From NCBI GenBank assembly GCA_942159475.1, contig OW804094.1:58028966-58092965 (forward strand): a stretch of 64,000 nucleotides of DNA, read 5' to 3'. Made by a program: the position numbers and the translations under genes. The DNA is from Sthenelais limicola. Taxonomy: Eukaryota > Annelida > Polychaeta > Phyllodocida > Sigalionidae. The notes beneath the pieces are model-generated. The model did not search any database and was not told the origin of the DNA. It saw nothing but the letters and a program-made list of their open reading frames with translations. Below are positions 9,019 to 20,221 of this stretch, in pieces (positions within the stretch are counted from its first letter, which is position 1; each line of letters starts with the position of its first letter).

Positions 9019-12000
9019 TTACTGTGTATCCCTTATCTCATAGTCATCCTTCTCTCCCTCCTCTTCAGGCCAATTGTGGCCTATTTCTTCTGTGCAGGTA
9101 ATGTCTTGCCACCCCTTCTCATCTAGCGGGCCTTCTTCTTCATATTCGTGCAAAGGTAGTAAATCTGGCGACAGCAGTCTCTCCATAAAGTGACTGGTCT
9201 TGGATATACTGACCGGTTTCAAATGAGACACATGCACTGGTTTAGGCAGTGTTGCTCCAGTATCCATCCTCCTTAGTTTGGCCGTGCACCCTGTGGGTCT
9301 TGCACAGATGACAAAGGGGCCACAGAAATTCTTTTGCAACTTATATGCAGTTCCAGGTTGCAGGAGGCGATTCACCTTCATATATACCAACGATCCTGAC
9401 CTCAACCTGTGTGCATTCGCCTGCCTATCATAATATTCTTTCATTTTCGCCTGTGACGTCAGTAATGCCTCCCGAGCCAGGTCCCCATAGATTTCTTGTT
9501 TCTCGACGATCTTGCCCAGCTGCTCCAAAAGGGGCCTCATTTCTCCCTCGTATTCCTTTAAAACATTTTCGTGGGGAAGTCGTGGGAACCTACCGTACAT
9601 TAGCAGGTAAGCTGGATAGTTTGTTGCGCTTGAATCCGACGCATTCATTGCAAATACAATCGGGGCCACAAATTGACACCAATTTTTCTGATCTTTATTT
9701 ACGTATGCTCTCAGGGCTGTCTTAAGGCTGCGATTAAATTTCTCGATTTGACCTTGTGTCTGAGGATAGTAGCTCGATCCCAGGACCTGCCTAATCCCCA
9801 TTACTGTGCAGAAATTTCTGAACAATTTGCTAGTAAATGAAGAACCGTTATCGCTGAAAAGGGTGCATGGCACGCCCAAGACAGCCACTACGTGCTCAAA
9901 GAATTCAGGTATCAAGGTTTCAGATTTTATGTCTTTTGTTGGCCAAGCTACACAGAACCTTGTGGCTACATCACAGACCGTGTGCACATATTTATAGCCT
10001 CTGCTCGATTCAGGCAGTGGACCTATGGTATCAATCTCGATAGCGTCCCATGGTACCTGCGACAGCTCCTTAACGGTCATAGGCACCCTGATAGGATTAG
10101 GATTTGGTTTTACCTCCAGACATTTCTGACAAGACCCGATATACTCACCTATGTCCCTAGCCATTGATGGCCAGTAGTACCGCGGTGAAGCAATGCTAAG
10201 CATCTTCTTTATACCCAAATGCGCGCCCAGACCGACGTCATGTATTTGATTTAATAACTTTTCCACCATAGACTGTGGGACCACTAACTGCGCTCTTTCT
10301 TCTATCTGGGCTTTTCTCGTCCTTGGTGGTACCCTGTACAGGATGCCGCCTGATAGTAAGAAGCAGTCGTGTTGTAATAAAATTCCCCTTGCTCTAGTGT
10401 TATCCTTAGGGAGCTTTTCTCTCTCAATGTAATTTGTCATATCGCTGCAAAACTCGTCAGTTATTTGCTCCTTCTCGAACACTTCTCTCGTACCCAAAGT
10501 CCCATACTCAGTGATGAGCTTCTCATAGAACGCAGTATCAGTGATTTGCACTTCTCGCACCCTTACTCCCTTTCGTCTCCTCTCTCTTTGATACTTACCA
10601 ACCAATGATGGGACTCCCAAAGTCTTCCTCCGTCTTGAGACTCCTTTGTGGATTAGGTCTGTCCCCTCTGGTGTCTCTTCCTCAGCTTCTGTCTGCTCCT
10701 CCTGTGCTGGTGTGTCATGGTTGTCAGGGTCAGACTGACTATCCTCTTCTTCCGAGTCTTCCTCACCCAATTTCCTTGCTTTGTCTCTTTCCTCGATCCA
10801 CAGCGCCATTCTTCTCGTTACACGTGGGTTTTTTCTAGTAACCATCATTATTTGCTCTCCTGGCGTGCCCAGGCGCGTCACCACTGTGCCATCGACTCTT
10901 GGGAAGTCCTTACCATCATCCTCGCTTGGTGCTGTGTCTTGCTCTGGTTCTGGTGCACTTACCTGGATAATAGGCGTGTCATCCTTCTCATCTCGCCTCT
11001 TATTCCTGAGACGTCCATTTTTTAAGATTGACGGTCTCCTATACTTCCTGATGGGCGATGCTTCCAGTACCTCCTCCTTATCAAAGAATCGGATGTGATT
11101 CACCGCCTTGAATCTTACCTGCCTCTGCTGCTGTCCCTGCTCTTCTTTTGCTGTAATGCCATCCCCAAAATATGGCATTCTTGATAAAATATCGGCTGTG
11201 ATGTTGCATTTCCCTTTGATGTGCCGCAAGGTGAAATCAAAATTACTGAACCAGTCGATCCAACGAGCCATTCTTCCTGTAAGATCCTGTTTAGCGTTTA
11301 AGGCCAATAATGCCGCATGATCAGTGTATACCTCAAAGTGACTGCCCAGAACGTAATGCTTGAACTTTTCCAGGCCATACCGGACCGCCACCAGTTCCTT
11401 TTCTGTCGCCGAGAAATTTTGTTCTGCTGAAGACAGACTTCTTCCTGCAAACGCAACCGGCCTATGGAAGCAATTATCATGAAGCTGTGTCAACACGATG
11501 CCAATACCAACTCGAGACGCATCACACCAGATAGTGAACCCTTTAGAATAATCAGGGTATCTTAGAACGACATCTTCGCACATCGACCGCTTTACCGCTT
11601 TAAACGCTTTATCTGCCTCTGTATTCCACTGAAAACGCTCTTTTCTACCAAGCTTTTTCGTCAGCTGGTACAAGGGGACCATTTTTTCTGCAAACCCAGG
11701 AATGAATGTCCTGTAGTAATTTGCCAGACCGTTAAAGGCCCTCATTTCCCTGACAGTTTTTGGTATTGGATATGAACGAATTATACGAACCTTCTCTGGG
11801 TCTGGTTGTAGCCCATCTTTCGTTACTACAAACCCCAGAAATTGCATTATTTCGTACCCAAACGCACATTTTTCTGCCCTGAACTTAAGCTTCGCCACCT
11901 GGAATGCTTGCAATACCTCTTCCACGTGCTGCAGATGTTCCTCCCATGTTTGTGATGCTATAATTACATCATCCATGTAGGGTAGTGCATTTGGCACATA

Positions 12001-13728
12001 TTTCAACACGCTCTCAATCACCGAATGAAACGCTTTTGGCGAAGTTTTAAGTCCCATCGGCATGACCTTGTACTGAAACACCCCTCTGGGCGTGACAAAA
12101 CTAGTCTTGGGCTTGTCTTCTGGCCTTAGAGGCACTTGAAAAAATCCTGAATGGCAATCCAACTTTGAGAAAAATCTTCCCCCCAGTCCCCCGACGTTTT
12201 CCAACGTCTCGTCTGCTGAAGGGAAGACCCTACATTCGTTCTTTATACATTTATTAATTTTTCTGTAATCTATGACAATTCTATATTTTTTGTCCTGCCT
12301 TGCAGCTGCTTTCCCTTTTTCCACCAGGAAGCATGGCGCAGCAAATTCAGACTCGCCATTCGTTCGTTCAATAATGCCCAAACGCATCTGCTCCTCCAGC
12401 ATTGTTTCCAGTACCCTTGTCATATGAGGGTTTGTACGGTATGGACTTCGAATAGGGGCCACGTAATCTTCTTTCAATTCTATTTTATGTGCGAAAATGT
12501 CTGTTGTCGAGATCGGCGAATCTTTTGTGGCGAAGACCGCGCGGTAACGCTGTAGCAAACTCGCCATACTTAGTTTTTGCTCCGCCGTCAGCTTCTCGCC
12601 TAGGGTGTAATCAACCCTAGTCTCACTGCATTTTGTGCTACCTACCTCCTCGATTGGCCGCCCCGATTGACCGGGAACCCCAGTTTTTACATAGTCATCT
12701 TCATTGACCACTGAAAATGCTGCCAAAACAGAACCCTTTCCCAATTTTATTGGCGTGTTCGCAGCGTTAAATAAGGTAACCGGTATATTGTTCCCCCCCT
12801 GCTGTGGCCTCACGAGGGCTCTCTTGACCGCAAATGGGACCTGCACACATCTTTTCAAATTGTCAACTACTCCTACTGCATGATTTAAATTTTGATGCGC
12901 CGAAACCACTGCCATGCAAGTAAATTCTGATTTTGGAGGTATTATTTTAGGCTTAGTTAATCTAACGGTGTAATGGTCAGGATCTTGGATTTGGAAGTCA
13001 ATCTTGGCCTTTCTTGCTTTCAAGAAATCGACTCCTATGATACACTGAAGGGATAAACCCTTCACAACATAAAACCATGCGTTAGTGCGAGCTTTTCCAA
13101 TGTTAATAGACAACAACACCCTTTCATTCGACTTGTGGCGCCCCCCGTCGGCTGTGTAAATAACCAGATATGTCTGTACACGGCGAAGCAGCGCCCCTTT
13201 TTCCTGCACTACTTGGTTTAACGTATCAGTCGAAATACAACTGATACTAGCTCCCGTGTCCACCAGGCAGCTAATTTTTGCCGAGCCAACTGTGCAAATT
13301 GTTCTGCAGTTTTCCAGTTGGACTGTCACTTTACCCGCGTCACTGTCCTGTAATACCAGGCGCGAGGAACGATCATCGCCCTCCTTATTATCAATTCTAC
13401 TGTTTTGTGTCACCTCTTTATGTTTACTTAAGGACATCAACCCATTTTCCTTTTTCTTTTGAAGTTTCAATTCCTGCGCCGCTCTATCATTTTCACGCTG
13501 TTCCTTTTTTTTCTCCTGTAACTTCCATCTTCTCCTTTTCTGGTTCCACCTCTTTCTCATTGCCTTTTTCACCTCACTCTCCCGAAAGGCCATCTCCTGC
13601 ACTTCCTGAGTTCCTTTCTCCTGACTCATACTCATGTCACTATCATTTATTGAAACTGAACTTCCGCTTTCATCCTCTTCATCCTCTTCAGATTGATCCT
13701 CCCTTTCTGCCGGTATGGCTGGCGACAT
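9019..13728 (-). CDS. pol: Gypsy Pol polyprotein (protease, RT, RNase H, integrase)
   Basis: This is 1,569 residues from the first Met, but translation most likely enters by frameshift from gag further upstream. Protease: CLVDTGASISC (about 155). RT: YRIVIDYRKI (about 481), PMGLKTSP, and PYMDDVIIA as the catalytic box (about 584). RNase H: FTIWCDAS (about 733), TEKELVAV, YTDHAAL (about 801). Integrase: a HHCC finger (HDVGLGAHLG, then CQKC; about 1161-1195), then the catalytic Asp of EIDTIG (about 1228), Asp of SDNGSSF (about 1289) and Glu of GQIEKFN (about 1326). A GPY/F-like NFCGPFV module lies near 1469. No chromodomain is seen. A charged insert of about 200 residues separates RNase H from integrase. 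All catalytic residues are present, so it is probably functional. Confidence 0.93.
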   Translation of the reverse strand: MSPAIPAEREDQSEEDEEDESGSSVSINDSDMSMSQEKGTQEVQEMAFRESEVKKAMRKRWNQKRRRWKLQEKKKEQRENDRAAQELKLQKKKENGLMSLSKHKEVTQNSRIDNKEGDDRSSRLVLQDSDAGKVTVQLENCRTICTVGSAKISCLVDTGASISCISTDTLNQVVQEKGALLRRVQTYLVIYTADGGRHKSNERVLLSINIGKARTNAWFYVVKGLSLQCIIGVDFLKARKAKIDFQIQDPDHYTVRLTKPKIIPPKSEFTCMAVVSAHQNLNHAVGVVDNLKRCVQVPFAVKRALVRPQQGGNNIPVTLFNAANTPIKLGKGSVLAAFSVVNEDDYVKTGVPGQSGRPIEEVGSTKCSETRVDYTLGEKLTAEQKLSMASLLQRYRAVFATKDSPISTTDIFAHKIELKEDYVAPIRSPYRTNPHMTRVLETMLEEQMRLGIIERTNGESEFAAPCFLVEKGKAAARQDKKYRIVIDYRKINKCIKNECRVFPSADETLENVGGLGGRFFSKLDCHSGFFQVPLRPEDKPKTSFVTPRGVFQYKVMPMGLKTSPKAFHSVIESVLKYVPNALPYMDDVIIASQTWEEHLQHVEEVLQAFQVAKLKFRAEKCAFGYEIMQFLGFVVTKDGLQPDPEKVRIIRSYPIPKTVREMRAFNGLANYYRTFIPGFAEKMVPLYQLTKKLGRKERFQWNTEADKAFKAVKRSMCEDVVLRYPDYSKGFTIWCDASRVGIGIVLTQLHDNCFHRPVAFAGRSLSSAEQNFSATEKELVAVRYGLEKFKHYVLGSHFEVYTDHAALLALNAKQDLTGRMARWIDWFSNFDFTLRHIKGKCNITADILSRMPYFGDGITAKEEQGQQQRQVRFKAVNHIRFFDKEEVLEASPIRKYRRPSILKNGRLRNKRRDEKDDTPIIQVSAPEPEQDTAPSEDDGKDFPRVDGTVVTRLGTPGEQIMMVTRKNPRVTRRMALWIEERDKARKLGEEDSEEEDSQSDPDNHDTPAQEEQTEAEEETPEGTDLIHKGVSRRRKTLGVPSLVGKYQRERRRKGVRVREVQITDTAFYEKLITEYGTLGTREVFEKEQITDEFCSDMTNYIEREKLPKDNTRARGILLQHDCFLLSGGILYRVPPRTRKAQIEERAQLVVPQSMVEKLLNQIHDVGLGAHLGIKKMLSIASPRYYWPSMARDIGEYIGSCQKCLEVKPNPNPIRVPMTVKELSQVPWDAIEIDTIGPLPESSRGYKYVHTVCDVATRFCVAWPTKDIKSETLIPEFFEHVVAVLGVPCTLFSDNGSSFTSKLFRNFCTVMGIRQVLGSSYYPQTQGQIEKFNRSLKTALRAYVNKDQKNWCQFVAPIVFAMNASDSSATNYPAYLLMYGRFPRLPHENVLKEYEGEMRPLLEQLGKIVEKQEIYGDLAREALLTSQAKMKEYYDRQANAHRLRSGSLVYMKVNRLLQPGTAYKLQKNFCGPFVICARPTGCTAKLRRMDTGATLPKPVHVSHLKPVSISKTSHFMERLLSPDLLPLHEYEEEGPLDEKGWQDITCTEEIGHNWPEEEGEKDDYEIRDTQ

Positions 13729-13742
13729 TCCAACCGGCTCTT

Positions 13743-15932
13743 CTACTGAAAATTCTGCCGATACACTCCGTTTTTTACCACCCCAGTTGTTTTTGGTGAC
13801 TGAATGCTTGTTCTCTTATTCTTATCTTTCTCCTGGCGTCTCTCCCCTTCACCTCTTCTAGGAGTCCATTCTCTCTCTTCTACTGGTAGGTTTCTAGCAG
13901 GATCAGGGTGTGCTCTGACATCACTGGGAGTAACGTCATAACCCTTCATTGCCAGAGAAGCTATCATTGATTGAGTAGATCCCACTAGGTGAAGTCTCAG
14001 TGCTTTCTCATTTTGCTCGTCCGACAACTCATGTTTTCTGGCTGCTCTTCTAGCCTCTTCACAGGTGCGAGGAGCTTCTGTCAGGACTCTCTCCGCTAAT
14101 CCATCCTTTAAACCTGCTATAAAAGCCTTCAGTTTCTCATCCTCGTGCAGCGATGTCCTTGCCAGCAATACCAGCATGGCGTCTGCATAGGTTTCCACAC
14201 TCTCACCTGCCTCCTGTCGTCGACGCGAATAGTCATCTTTCACCTCACTATACGGCATCTCCTGAAACTTGGTCAAGAACTTACTTTTGATATCTGAGTA
14301 CGACAGTGTACCCCGTTTTCTGGCCGCAACTGATGCGACTTGTTGGTAATATGCTTTAGCTGATCCCTCCAATCTACCACCCAGCCCCTGCAGCCAGTAC
14401 ATCTCAGGTATGCCCAAGGCACTTGCATAGTCCTCATACTCGGTTAGGAATTCAGACACATTTCTGGTCGCTGTTGAGTGCCGAAAATTTTCGGGCCCCC
14501 TAATGAAGTGTCTCATTGCTGCCCCTCCCCCTTCGTTAGACTTATCTGACCATCTTCCTGTTTGTGCAGGGGTAAACGCTGGGAGCACATTAGGTAGCCT
14601 ATACATCTCGGTTATATCCCCGGAATCTTCTGAGCAAATCGTACTACTAGCACCTATTTTCGTTGCTTGCTGGCTTGTTCTATGGGGTGTCCGCAGTATG
14701 CTATTTTTAGGCTGCTCTACTCCTCCAACGTTCGTGAGATTTCTGACCATGTCTGTAAGGTTTTTCCTGTCTTGTTTGTAACGCACAGACGCATCTCTAA
14801 ATAGGGCACTCTCCTTTTCATGTTCTATTTTCAGCTTATCCATCTCTTCTGCTAGCCAGTTTGCCCTTGCTTCCCTTATTTGGTTTTCCTTTTCCATTTC
14901 CTCACACCACTCTCTATTTCTAGCCTCTCTCACCTCCTCCATTTCCTGTCTTGCTATTTCTGCTCTCTCCCACTCCTCCCGGTCGCTTTCTTCCTTCCTA
15001 TTGGCTCTAGCTCTGGCCCGTCTTTCCTCCTCCAGCTCCCTTTTCAGCTCCTCCAACTCCTTGTTATGTTTTTCTTTTTCTTTCGTCATATATTCGTTTC
15101 TCTGTTGTTCTGTCTTTTCCATTTTCTGCTGTGCATTTTTCCAGTCATTTTGCAGCGTTATAATTATATCCCTATTTCCGTCTTCTGCAGTTTTCACCCT
15201 TCGTCGTGCGCCATCCTCCCATGCTAGTTTTAGTACGTTTATTCTAGCTTCGTGCCTATCTTCGGCATCTTTTAACATTTTTTCATTCGTTCGTTCCCAA
15301 TCACTTCTCATATCCTGGACTGCCCTCAGGGTATCTTCCTCCGCTGCTTTAAGAGCGGCTTGAGTTCTTTGCAACTCTTTGCTGACAATATCCACGCTTT
15401 GCCTGAGCAGCTCCTCTTTGGCCCCTTGCGGGCTTAAGTAGTCAAAGTCTGGATTATACGGGAGTGGCACCAATGGCTCTGTGTAATATGGCGGCTTACC
15501 AGCGTCCCACGTTACTTCAGGTATTAATGGCACACTAGGGTCATCACAAAAATCTGCTGCGAATGGATTGTTTCTTTTGGGCCTAGCACCTCCCACTGCT
15601 GTACTCTCAGCGCTCAAGTTAGCGTAACTCGGTGGTCCCTGGACAGAAGAGTCCGGAGATGAATCTTCTGTACTCTCTCTTTCTGTCTTCACCTCCCTAT
15701 TCACATGAACCCCCACACTAGGTCTTGCGGACGCCTTCATTCTTGCCAATCTTTTCTCCATTAATTTAGCAAGATTTTTTATTCCATCTTTGATTATGGA
15801 CACCTTTTCCCTCTCCACTTTGCCGATTCGTTCTGTTGTTTCAGCAAAGTTCTTTGCACTTTGTGTAATTCGAGCATTGTTCTCCTGTATTTCCTTCACC
15901 AAGTCCGCCACTGAAGACTCCTGTCTCGACAT
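13743..15932 (-). CDS. gag: Gypsy Gag with long coiled coil
   Basis: This is 729 residues starting MSRQESSVADLV. A short N-terminal helix is followed by a Ser/Pro-rich part. A very long charged coiled coil lies at about 185-405 (EELKRELEEERRARARANRK and similar). The capsid-type Retrotrans_gag region is at about 470-640 (FLTKFQEMPYSEVKDDYSRR, then GESVETYADAM, then FIAGLKDGL). The C-terminus is basic and low-complexity, and I see no CCHC zinc knuckle. The gag stop (TAG, 13743-13745) lies within the pol frame, giving a gag-pol overlap with a slippery heptamer. Gag forms the virus-like particle. The coiled coil is longer than I expect for gypsy Gags. Confidence 0.88.
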   Translation of the reverse strand: MSRQESSVADLVKEIQENNARITQSAKNFAETTERIGKVEREKVSIIKDGIKNLAKLMEKRLARMKASARPSVGVHVNREVKTERESTEDSSPDSSVQGPPSYANLSAESTAVGGARPKRNNPFAADFCDDPSVPLIPEVTWDAGKPPYYTEPLVPLPYNPDFDYLSPQGAKEELLRQSVDIVSKELQRTQAALKAAEEDTLRAVQDMRSDWERTNEKMLKDAEDRHEARINVLKLAWEDGARRRVKTAEDGNRDIIITLQNDWKNAQQKMEKTEQQRNEYMTKEKEKHNKELEELKRELEEERRARARANRKEESDREEWERAEIARQEMEEVREARNREWCEEMEKENQIREARANWLAEEMDKLKIEHEKESALFRDASVRYKQDRKNLTDMVRNLTNVGGVEQPKNSILRTPHRTSQQATKIGASSTICSEDSGDITEMYRLPNVLPAFTPAQTGRWSDKSNEGGGAAMRHFIRGPENFRHSTATRNVSEFLTEYEDYASALGIPEMYWLQGLGGRLEGSAKAYYQQVASVAARKRGTLSYSDIKSKFLTKFQEMPYSEVKDDYSRRRQEAGESVETYADAMLVLLARTSLHEDEKLKAFIAGLKDGLAERVLTEAPRTCEEARRAARKHELSDEQNEKALRLHLVGSTQSMIASLAMKGYDVTPSDVRAHPDPARNLPVEEREWTPRRGEGERRQEKDKNKRTSIQSPKTTGVVKNGVYRQNFQ
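13770..13776 (-). promoter_or_regulatory. -1 ribosomal frameshift slippery site A AAA AAC
   Basis: In the gag frame the codons read GTA AAA AAC, which is the canonical X XXY YYZ heptamer. A -1 slip continues as AAA AAA CGG in the pol frame, which is open from there through the protease. The gag stop comes about 25 bases later. A potential stem (GCCGGT with ACCGGC, inner TGG with CCA) lies about 35 bases downstream. That is farther than the usual 5-9 base spacer, so the stimulatory structure is uncertain. Confidence 0.8.
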
Positions 15933-16003
15933 TTAACCAGCTTATATTGATACTCACCCCACCCCTCTGCACACTATCTCCAATCCCGTGGTTCTCCAAC
16001 CAG

Positions 16004-17270
16004 TGTTGTGCGCGTAGCTTCGGATCTTTATGCTATTGGGCGGTGCATCGGGCCAGGGTGAATATATCTAGCTAGTGTTCATATGCATTCGAATATACTC
16101 GGACTTCGGGGTATTGCTTCTCATGATGTTTAATACAGTATATTATATTTTAGGAGACGGTAGGCGATATTGAATAGAGAGTCATGGTGATATATAGTAG
16201 CTGTAGGTTTCCGGTATGAACAACACAACACGATGAGTTTTAGTACGCCACTACTTGTGTATTGTATCTTATCCTGTACATAGATGCTAGGTTGATAGTC
16301 CCTTCTTATGTTAGTGTAGACATCGAATCATATGAGATCTTATGAGACTCCTTCCCTGTATTCTTACTGTTGTTACTGGCATTACTATCCAAGATTAGGG
16401 TGATATAATATAATGGTTCTAGCGCACACAGTGCGTCTAGTACATCTTGGTGTATACTGCTTGTAATGCATATCTCTCTATCTCCCAGTCTATATGTATG
16501 TCTCAAGTCTCTCCATACCCAAGTGTTCCCCGTATATATACCCAGGGGGGTGAGTGTCGGGTATCCGCATTGGTGGACCCTTTATCCTATGATACCTTTC
16601 CCTCCCTCTGGCCCCTCCCCTTCCCTTAGCGCATGCCTTAGTAAAAGAAACATATCCTACCCTACTACCCACCCTACTGCCCTCTCGTGTTAACCACGGT
16701 TACTACAGGGGTCGCTGGGCTGTGTTGTTGTTGACCGGCGCTCCAGGTGGCTACTGGTCAGTTCGCCTATCTGGGTCAGCCGTATATCATAATCCGGGGT
16801 TGTCTAGCGTGGGAAGATGGCCGCTGGCTATTGCTTCAACCGTCACCGACCAACTTTTAAAAATCCTTGTCTTTATTATCCAGCGCTTTCTTAATCTAAA
16901 GTCCACTCTATCCTCATCCAAACTTGTTGTTAGGAACTTTGCTCTCATCTTTGTAAAGTTTTTTCACCTCCGCTCACTTTTATTGAGCGAGTGGCTATCC
17001 CTCCAGGGTCGATTGCCTCTGGGTAATGGCTTCCTCGTGCTGGCTTATATTCCTATTTTATTTTCCTGTTAATTTTTTTCTGGTAACTCTCCAAAGTCTT
17101 TTTCCACTTTTTGTCAATCTTTCGGGTATAATACTCCTTCTGACACTTTCCTGAGTCACTTGACTCGCTGGATCTGAAAGAAAACGGGTTAAAAGGGAGG
17201 AGCTGGTCCACCCGCGCTCTTTCTGAATCAGTCGTCAACCGGAAGTCCTTTACCCAACTTTAAGTTTGAA
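16004..17270. other. Non-coding region, possible gypsy upstream LTR
   Basis: No ORF of substance. The segment begins TGTTGTGCGCG next to the primer-site-like sequence and may hold the upstream LTR, but I cannot fix its far end. It includes pyrimidine-rich tracts (16590-16690) and a short (TG)n at about 17274-17290 just beyond. Short ORFs here have no recognisable content. Confidence 0.35.
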
Positions 17271-17640
17271 ATCTATGTGTGTGTGTGTTGCAGTCTTGAC
17301 AGAGAAATAGAGTGGCAATGCTCTTTTCCTATCACGGAGCCCTGCACAGAAGCCCGCTACGGCCAGGCGTTCTGCCAGACTGAAGGTCTGGTGTTGGCTC
17401 CTGGTGAAGTTTGGATGATTTGGAGAAATGATGAGATGTGCCGATGATAAAGGTTGTCAAGAAGAGCAGGTAGGATCCGTACTTGTAGGGAGGAGGAGAG
17501 AGGCTGCGTATACAGGTGTGAATTGAGGAGAGGCACCCTTGCTACCGTGATGTATTTGTGAAAGTAGATGGAAGTGAAGGCAGGATAGTTTGGAATTTTC
17601 CTATTTTTTCCCCTTTTTTTTCCTTTAGGACCTTTTCCCC

Positions 17641-19410
17641 TTATTTCCGTTTTCCCTTTCCCCTTGTTCCCCCCCCTGATTGAGTGGTAGAGTGATAGGG
17701 TTGTAGGTATGGGGTCTTGGAGAGGAGTTTAGTGATTATTGGGTATCCTCTGGTTGCCTGTGTGTTGATTATGGCTTGGGCCCTGAGCATGTTGGAGAGG
17801 CCGTGAACCTCTTGTTCTATTGGATCGAGTAGAGGAAGGTGAAAGTGTGAGGTGGCTCCACACTGGGTGAGGAAGTGCACCGGAAAGAACTCGGTCAAAT
17901 CTTGCTGGCAAAGGACACAGGTGGGGCCTTGTGTTAGACTTGGTTGGGCGCCCACTCTGATGGCAAGTACATGTCTCCTGAGGTGCTGGGGGACAGAGTG
18001 TAGCTGTTGGAGTGATTGGGCGTCATGAATTTGGCTCTGCCAGAACCATAGAGGATCAGAGTCTCTGCGCTGTTCGCTGAAGTATGAGATGATGTTATTG
18101 GCTATGAGTTTGTCATTGATGGTCTTGGTGATAGTGGGGAGACCTATTCTTGCTGAGCCTAGGTCGGTAGCGGCTGATTTGGCTAGGTGGTCCGCCCTTT
18201 CCTTGCCTGGTATGCCTACATGGCTTGGTATCCAGGTGATGGTGATGGGGTGCTCCTTAGAGAGGAGGTGGATTGTGTCTGCTATTTGACACTTGGGGTT
18301 TTCGTGATGAGATCGTAGGATGTGGATGGAGGTGAGGGAGTCAGTGAAGACTTGGGTGATGGCGTTGCCTGATTTGATTGAGTGAGAGATGGCCTGTTTG
18401 ATGGCCAGCATTTCGCAGTAGGTGATGGAGGTGTTGGGTGGAAGGGTAAGGCGCCATTCCATGTTGGTATTTGTGTAGGCTGCGCCGGCCCCTAACCCTG
18501 GTATGACTGAGCCATCTGTGTAGTAGGCGGTGGGAGAGGTGTCCAGGGTAGGATATAGGTGAAGGAGTTGTTCCTTGGACATCTCTGTCTTGGAAGAGAA
18601 ATCAGGGTGGATGATGAAGGTGATTCTAGGAGGTTCCCATGGAGGGGACTTGTCCCGACAGGTGATGATTGGTTCATGATCGGTAGAGTGTCTTTTGTAG
18701 ATGGCGGCAGCTCTCATTGGCCAGATGGGCTTGTGGAGGTCCTGCCGTTTTCTGAGACTCTGGGTGATGGAGGTGTGGAGGGGGTGTGACGGGTCTCTAG
18801 CAATCTTGTTGACTAGTCGGGCAGTATGCTGCTCCATTCGGAGATGGAAGGGGAGAGTGTTTGACTCAGCCAGGATGGCGTTGTTCCCGGCTCGTGTGGG
18901 CAGGAACATGGTGGCTCTGATGGATGACCTTTGTATGGTGGAGGCCTTGTCGACGGAGGACTTGCAGGCATTGAGTAGGGCGGGGGAGGCATATTCCAGG
19001 ATTGAGTCTATTGTGGCCTTTCTGATGAGTTGAATGTTCTTGGGGGAGGGACCATCGGGATGAGCTGAGAGTATTTTGAGAGGGGTGAGGGCTTTGGAGC
19101 ATCTTGTGGCAAGATCTGATGAGTGTTGGGTGAAACTGAGTTGGGAGTCCATTGTGACCCCCAAGAATTTGTGTTGGTATGTCCATGGGATTGGTGTGCC
19201 TCGGATGGTTAGGCGCTCTAGTGGGGGCTTGGCTCCGAAAACCATGGCTGCTGTTTTGGAGGGTTCTACATCAAAGCCTATGGAGTTTAGTGCCTCTATT
19301 ATGTTGTTGACCGATGATTGGGCACGTTTGATGCTCTTCCCATAGGGCTGGTAGTAGGTTACATCATCCGCATATGTGATGATTTGGCCTCTTGCATCAA
19401 ATAGGGCTTC
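17641..19410 (-). pseudogene. LINE ORF2, 3' part: RT catalytic box to RNase H
   Basis: The frame resumes right after the TIR insertion with EALFDARGQ, then the RT catalytic TYADDVTYY, the thumb region, and an RNase H domain. RNase H shows YYTDGSVIPG (first Asp), YCEMLAIKQA (Glu), VFTDSLTS (Asp) and WIPSHVGIPG with ERADHLAKSA (His and last Asp). A Cys/His cluster (CVLCQQDLTEFF, then HFLTQC) precedes a basic tail. The frame is intact to the stop at 17641. It has no own start: the apparent first codon comes from the transposon end. Confidence 0.88.
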
Positions 19411-20221
19411 CACTTACACGTCAAACGTGACCACCGTCAGGAGTGGCCAGTGGCGACGGTCAAACGGTGACCACCCATGGCCATTTTTGACCGTCGCTCT
19501 TGACCGTCCTCGGTATACACATACACATCAAAAAGTGCCAGAATGGTAACCGTCGGACGGTCCACTAGGAGGCACCGTCGGACGGTCCATGGTATCCACT
19601 TGTACGTCGGACGGTCCCCTAGACACCACCAGACTTTTGATTCATTATTGTATGTACATTTCTGGTCATATTTCTACATATATATTAGCAAAGCATCGAT
19701 CTCCAGACTCTACCAAACTCCCCTTGATATTACCAGATATATTAATTTGAAATATATATGATCAATTCATGCATACACACGGTATAGGCATGGCTTGGCA
19801 TGGCATGTTTCTAATGATCTTGATAATCATGTATGTTTAATATTTATTTTGTTTCATATATGTTTAATACATGATCTTGAGATTTGGTAATGTAATCATA
19901 CGGCTTAGTAACCTCTAGTAACCATCGACGAAATGTTTATTTAATTTGATATTATATTTTATTATATGTTCACAATTGCTTAAATATATGAAAACAATCG
20001 CTCTTTATATACCTGGTAATACCGAAAAAAGAGACATTTTAAATGGAAAGAAAGAGCCCGGGAAACGGCCCTCATCAGTCATTGCTTGATATTTCTGGAC
20101 GAGTACACATACTTATATACAAGCTCTGGACTTCTCTTATTTTATTTGAAATGAAAGCCTAAACAGGGCTTGATATATTAAACAGAATACCATGGAGATA
20201 CTCAAGAAAATGTAATTTACA

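Larger units (their letters stand above)
8720..16010 (-). mobile_element. Ty3/gypsy LTR retrotransposon internal region
   Basis: On the minus strand, gag (15932-13743) and pol (13728-9019) are intact. Pol order is protease, RT, RNase H, integrase, which is diagnostic for Ty3/gypsy rather than Copia. A primer-site-like sequence beginning TGG lies just upstream of gag (about 15983-16002 on the minus strand). It is preceded by a CA end, so the upstream LTR probably borders at about 16004. I could not pair two LTRs by eye: 16004-17270 and 8122-8740 show no clear identity. The second LTR may be missing, replaced or diverged. Confidence 0.85.
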
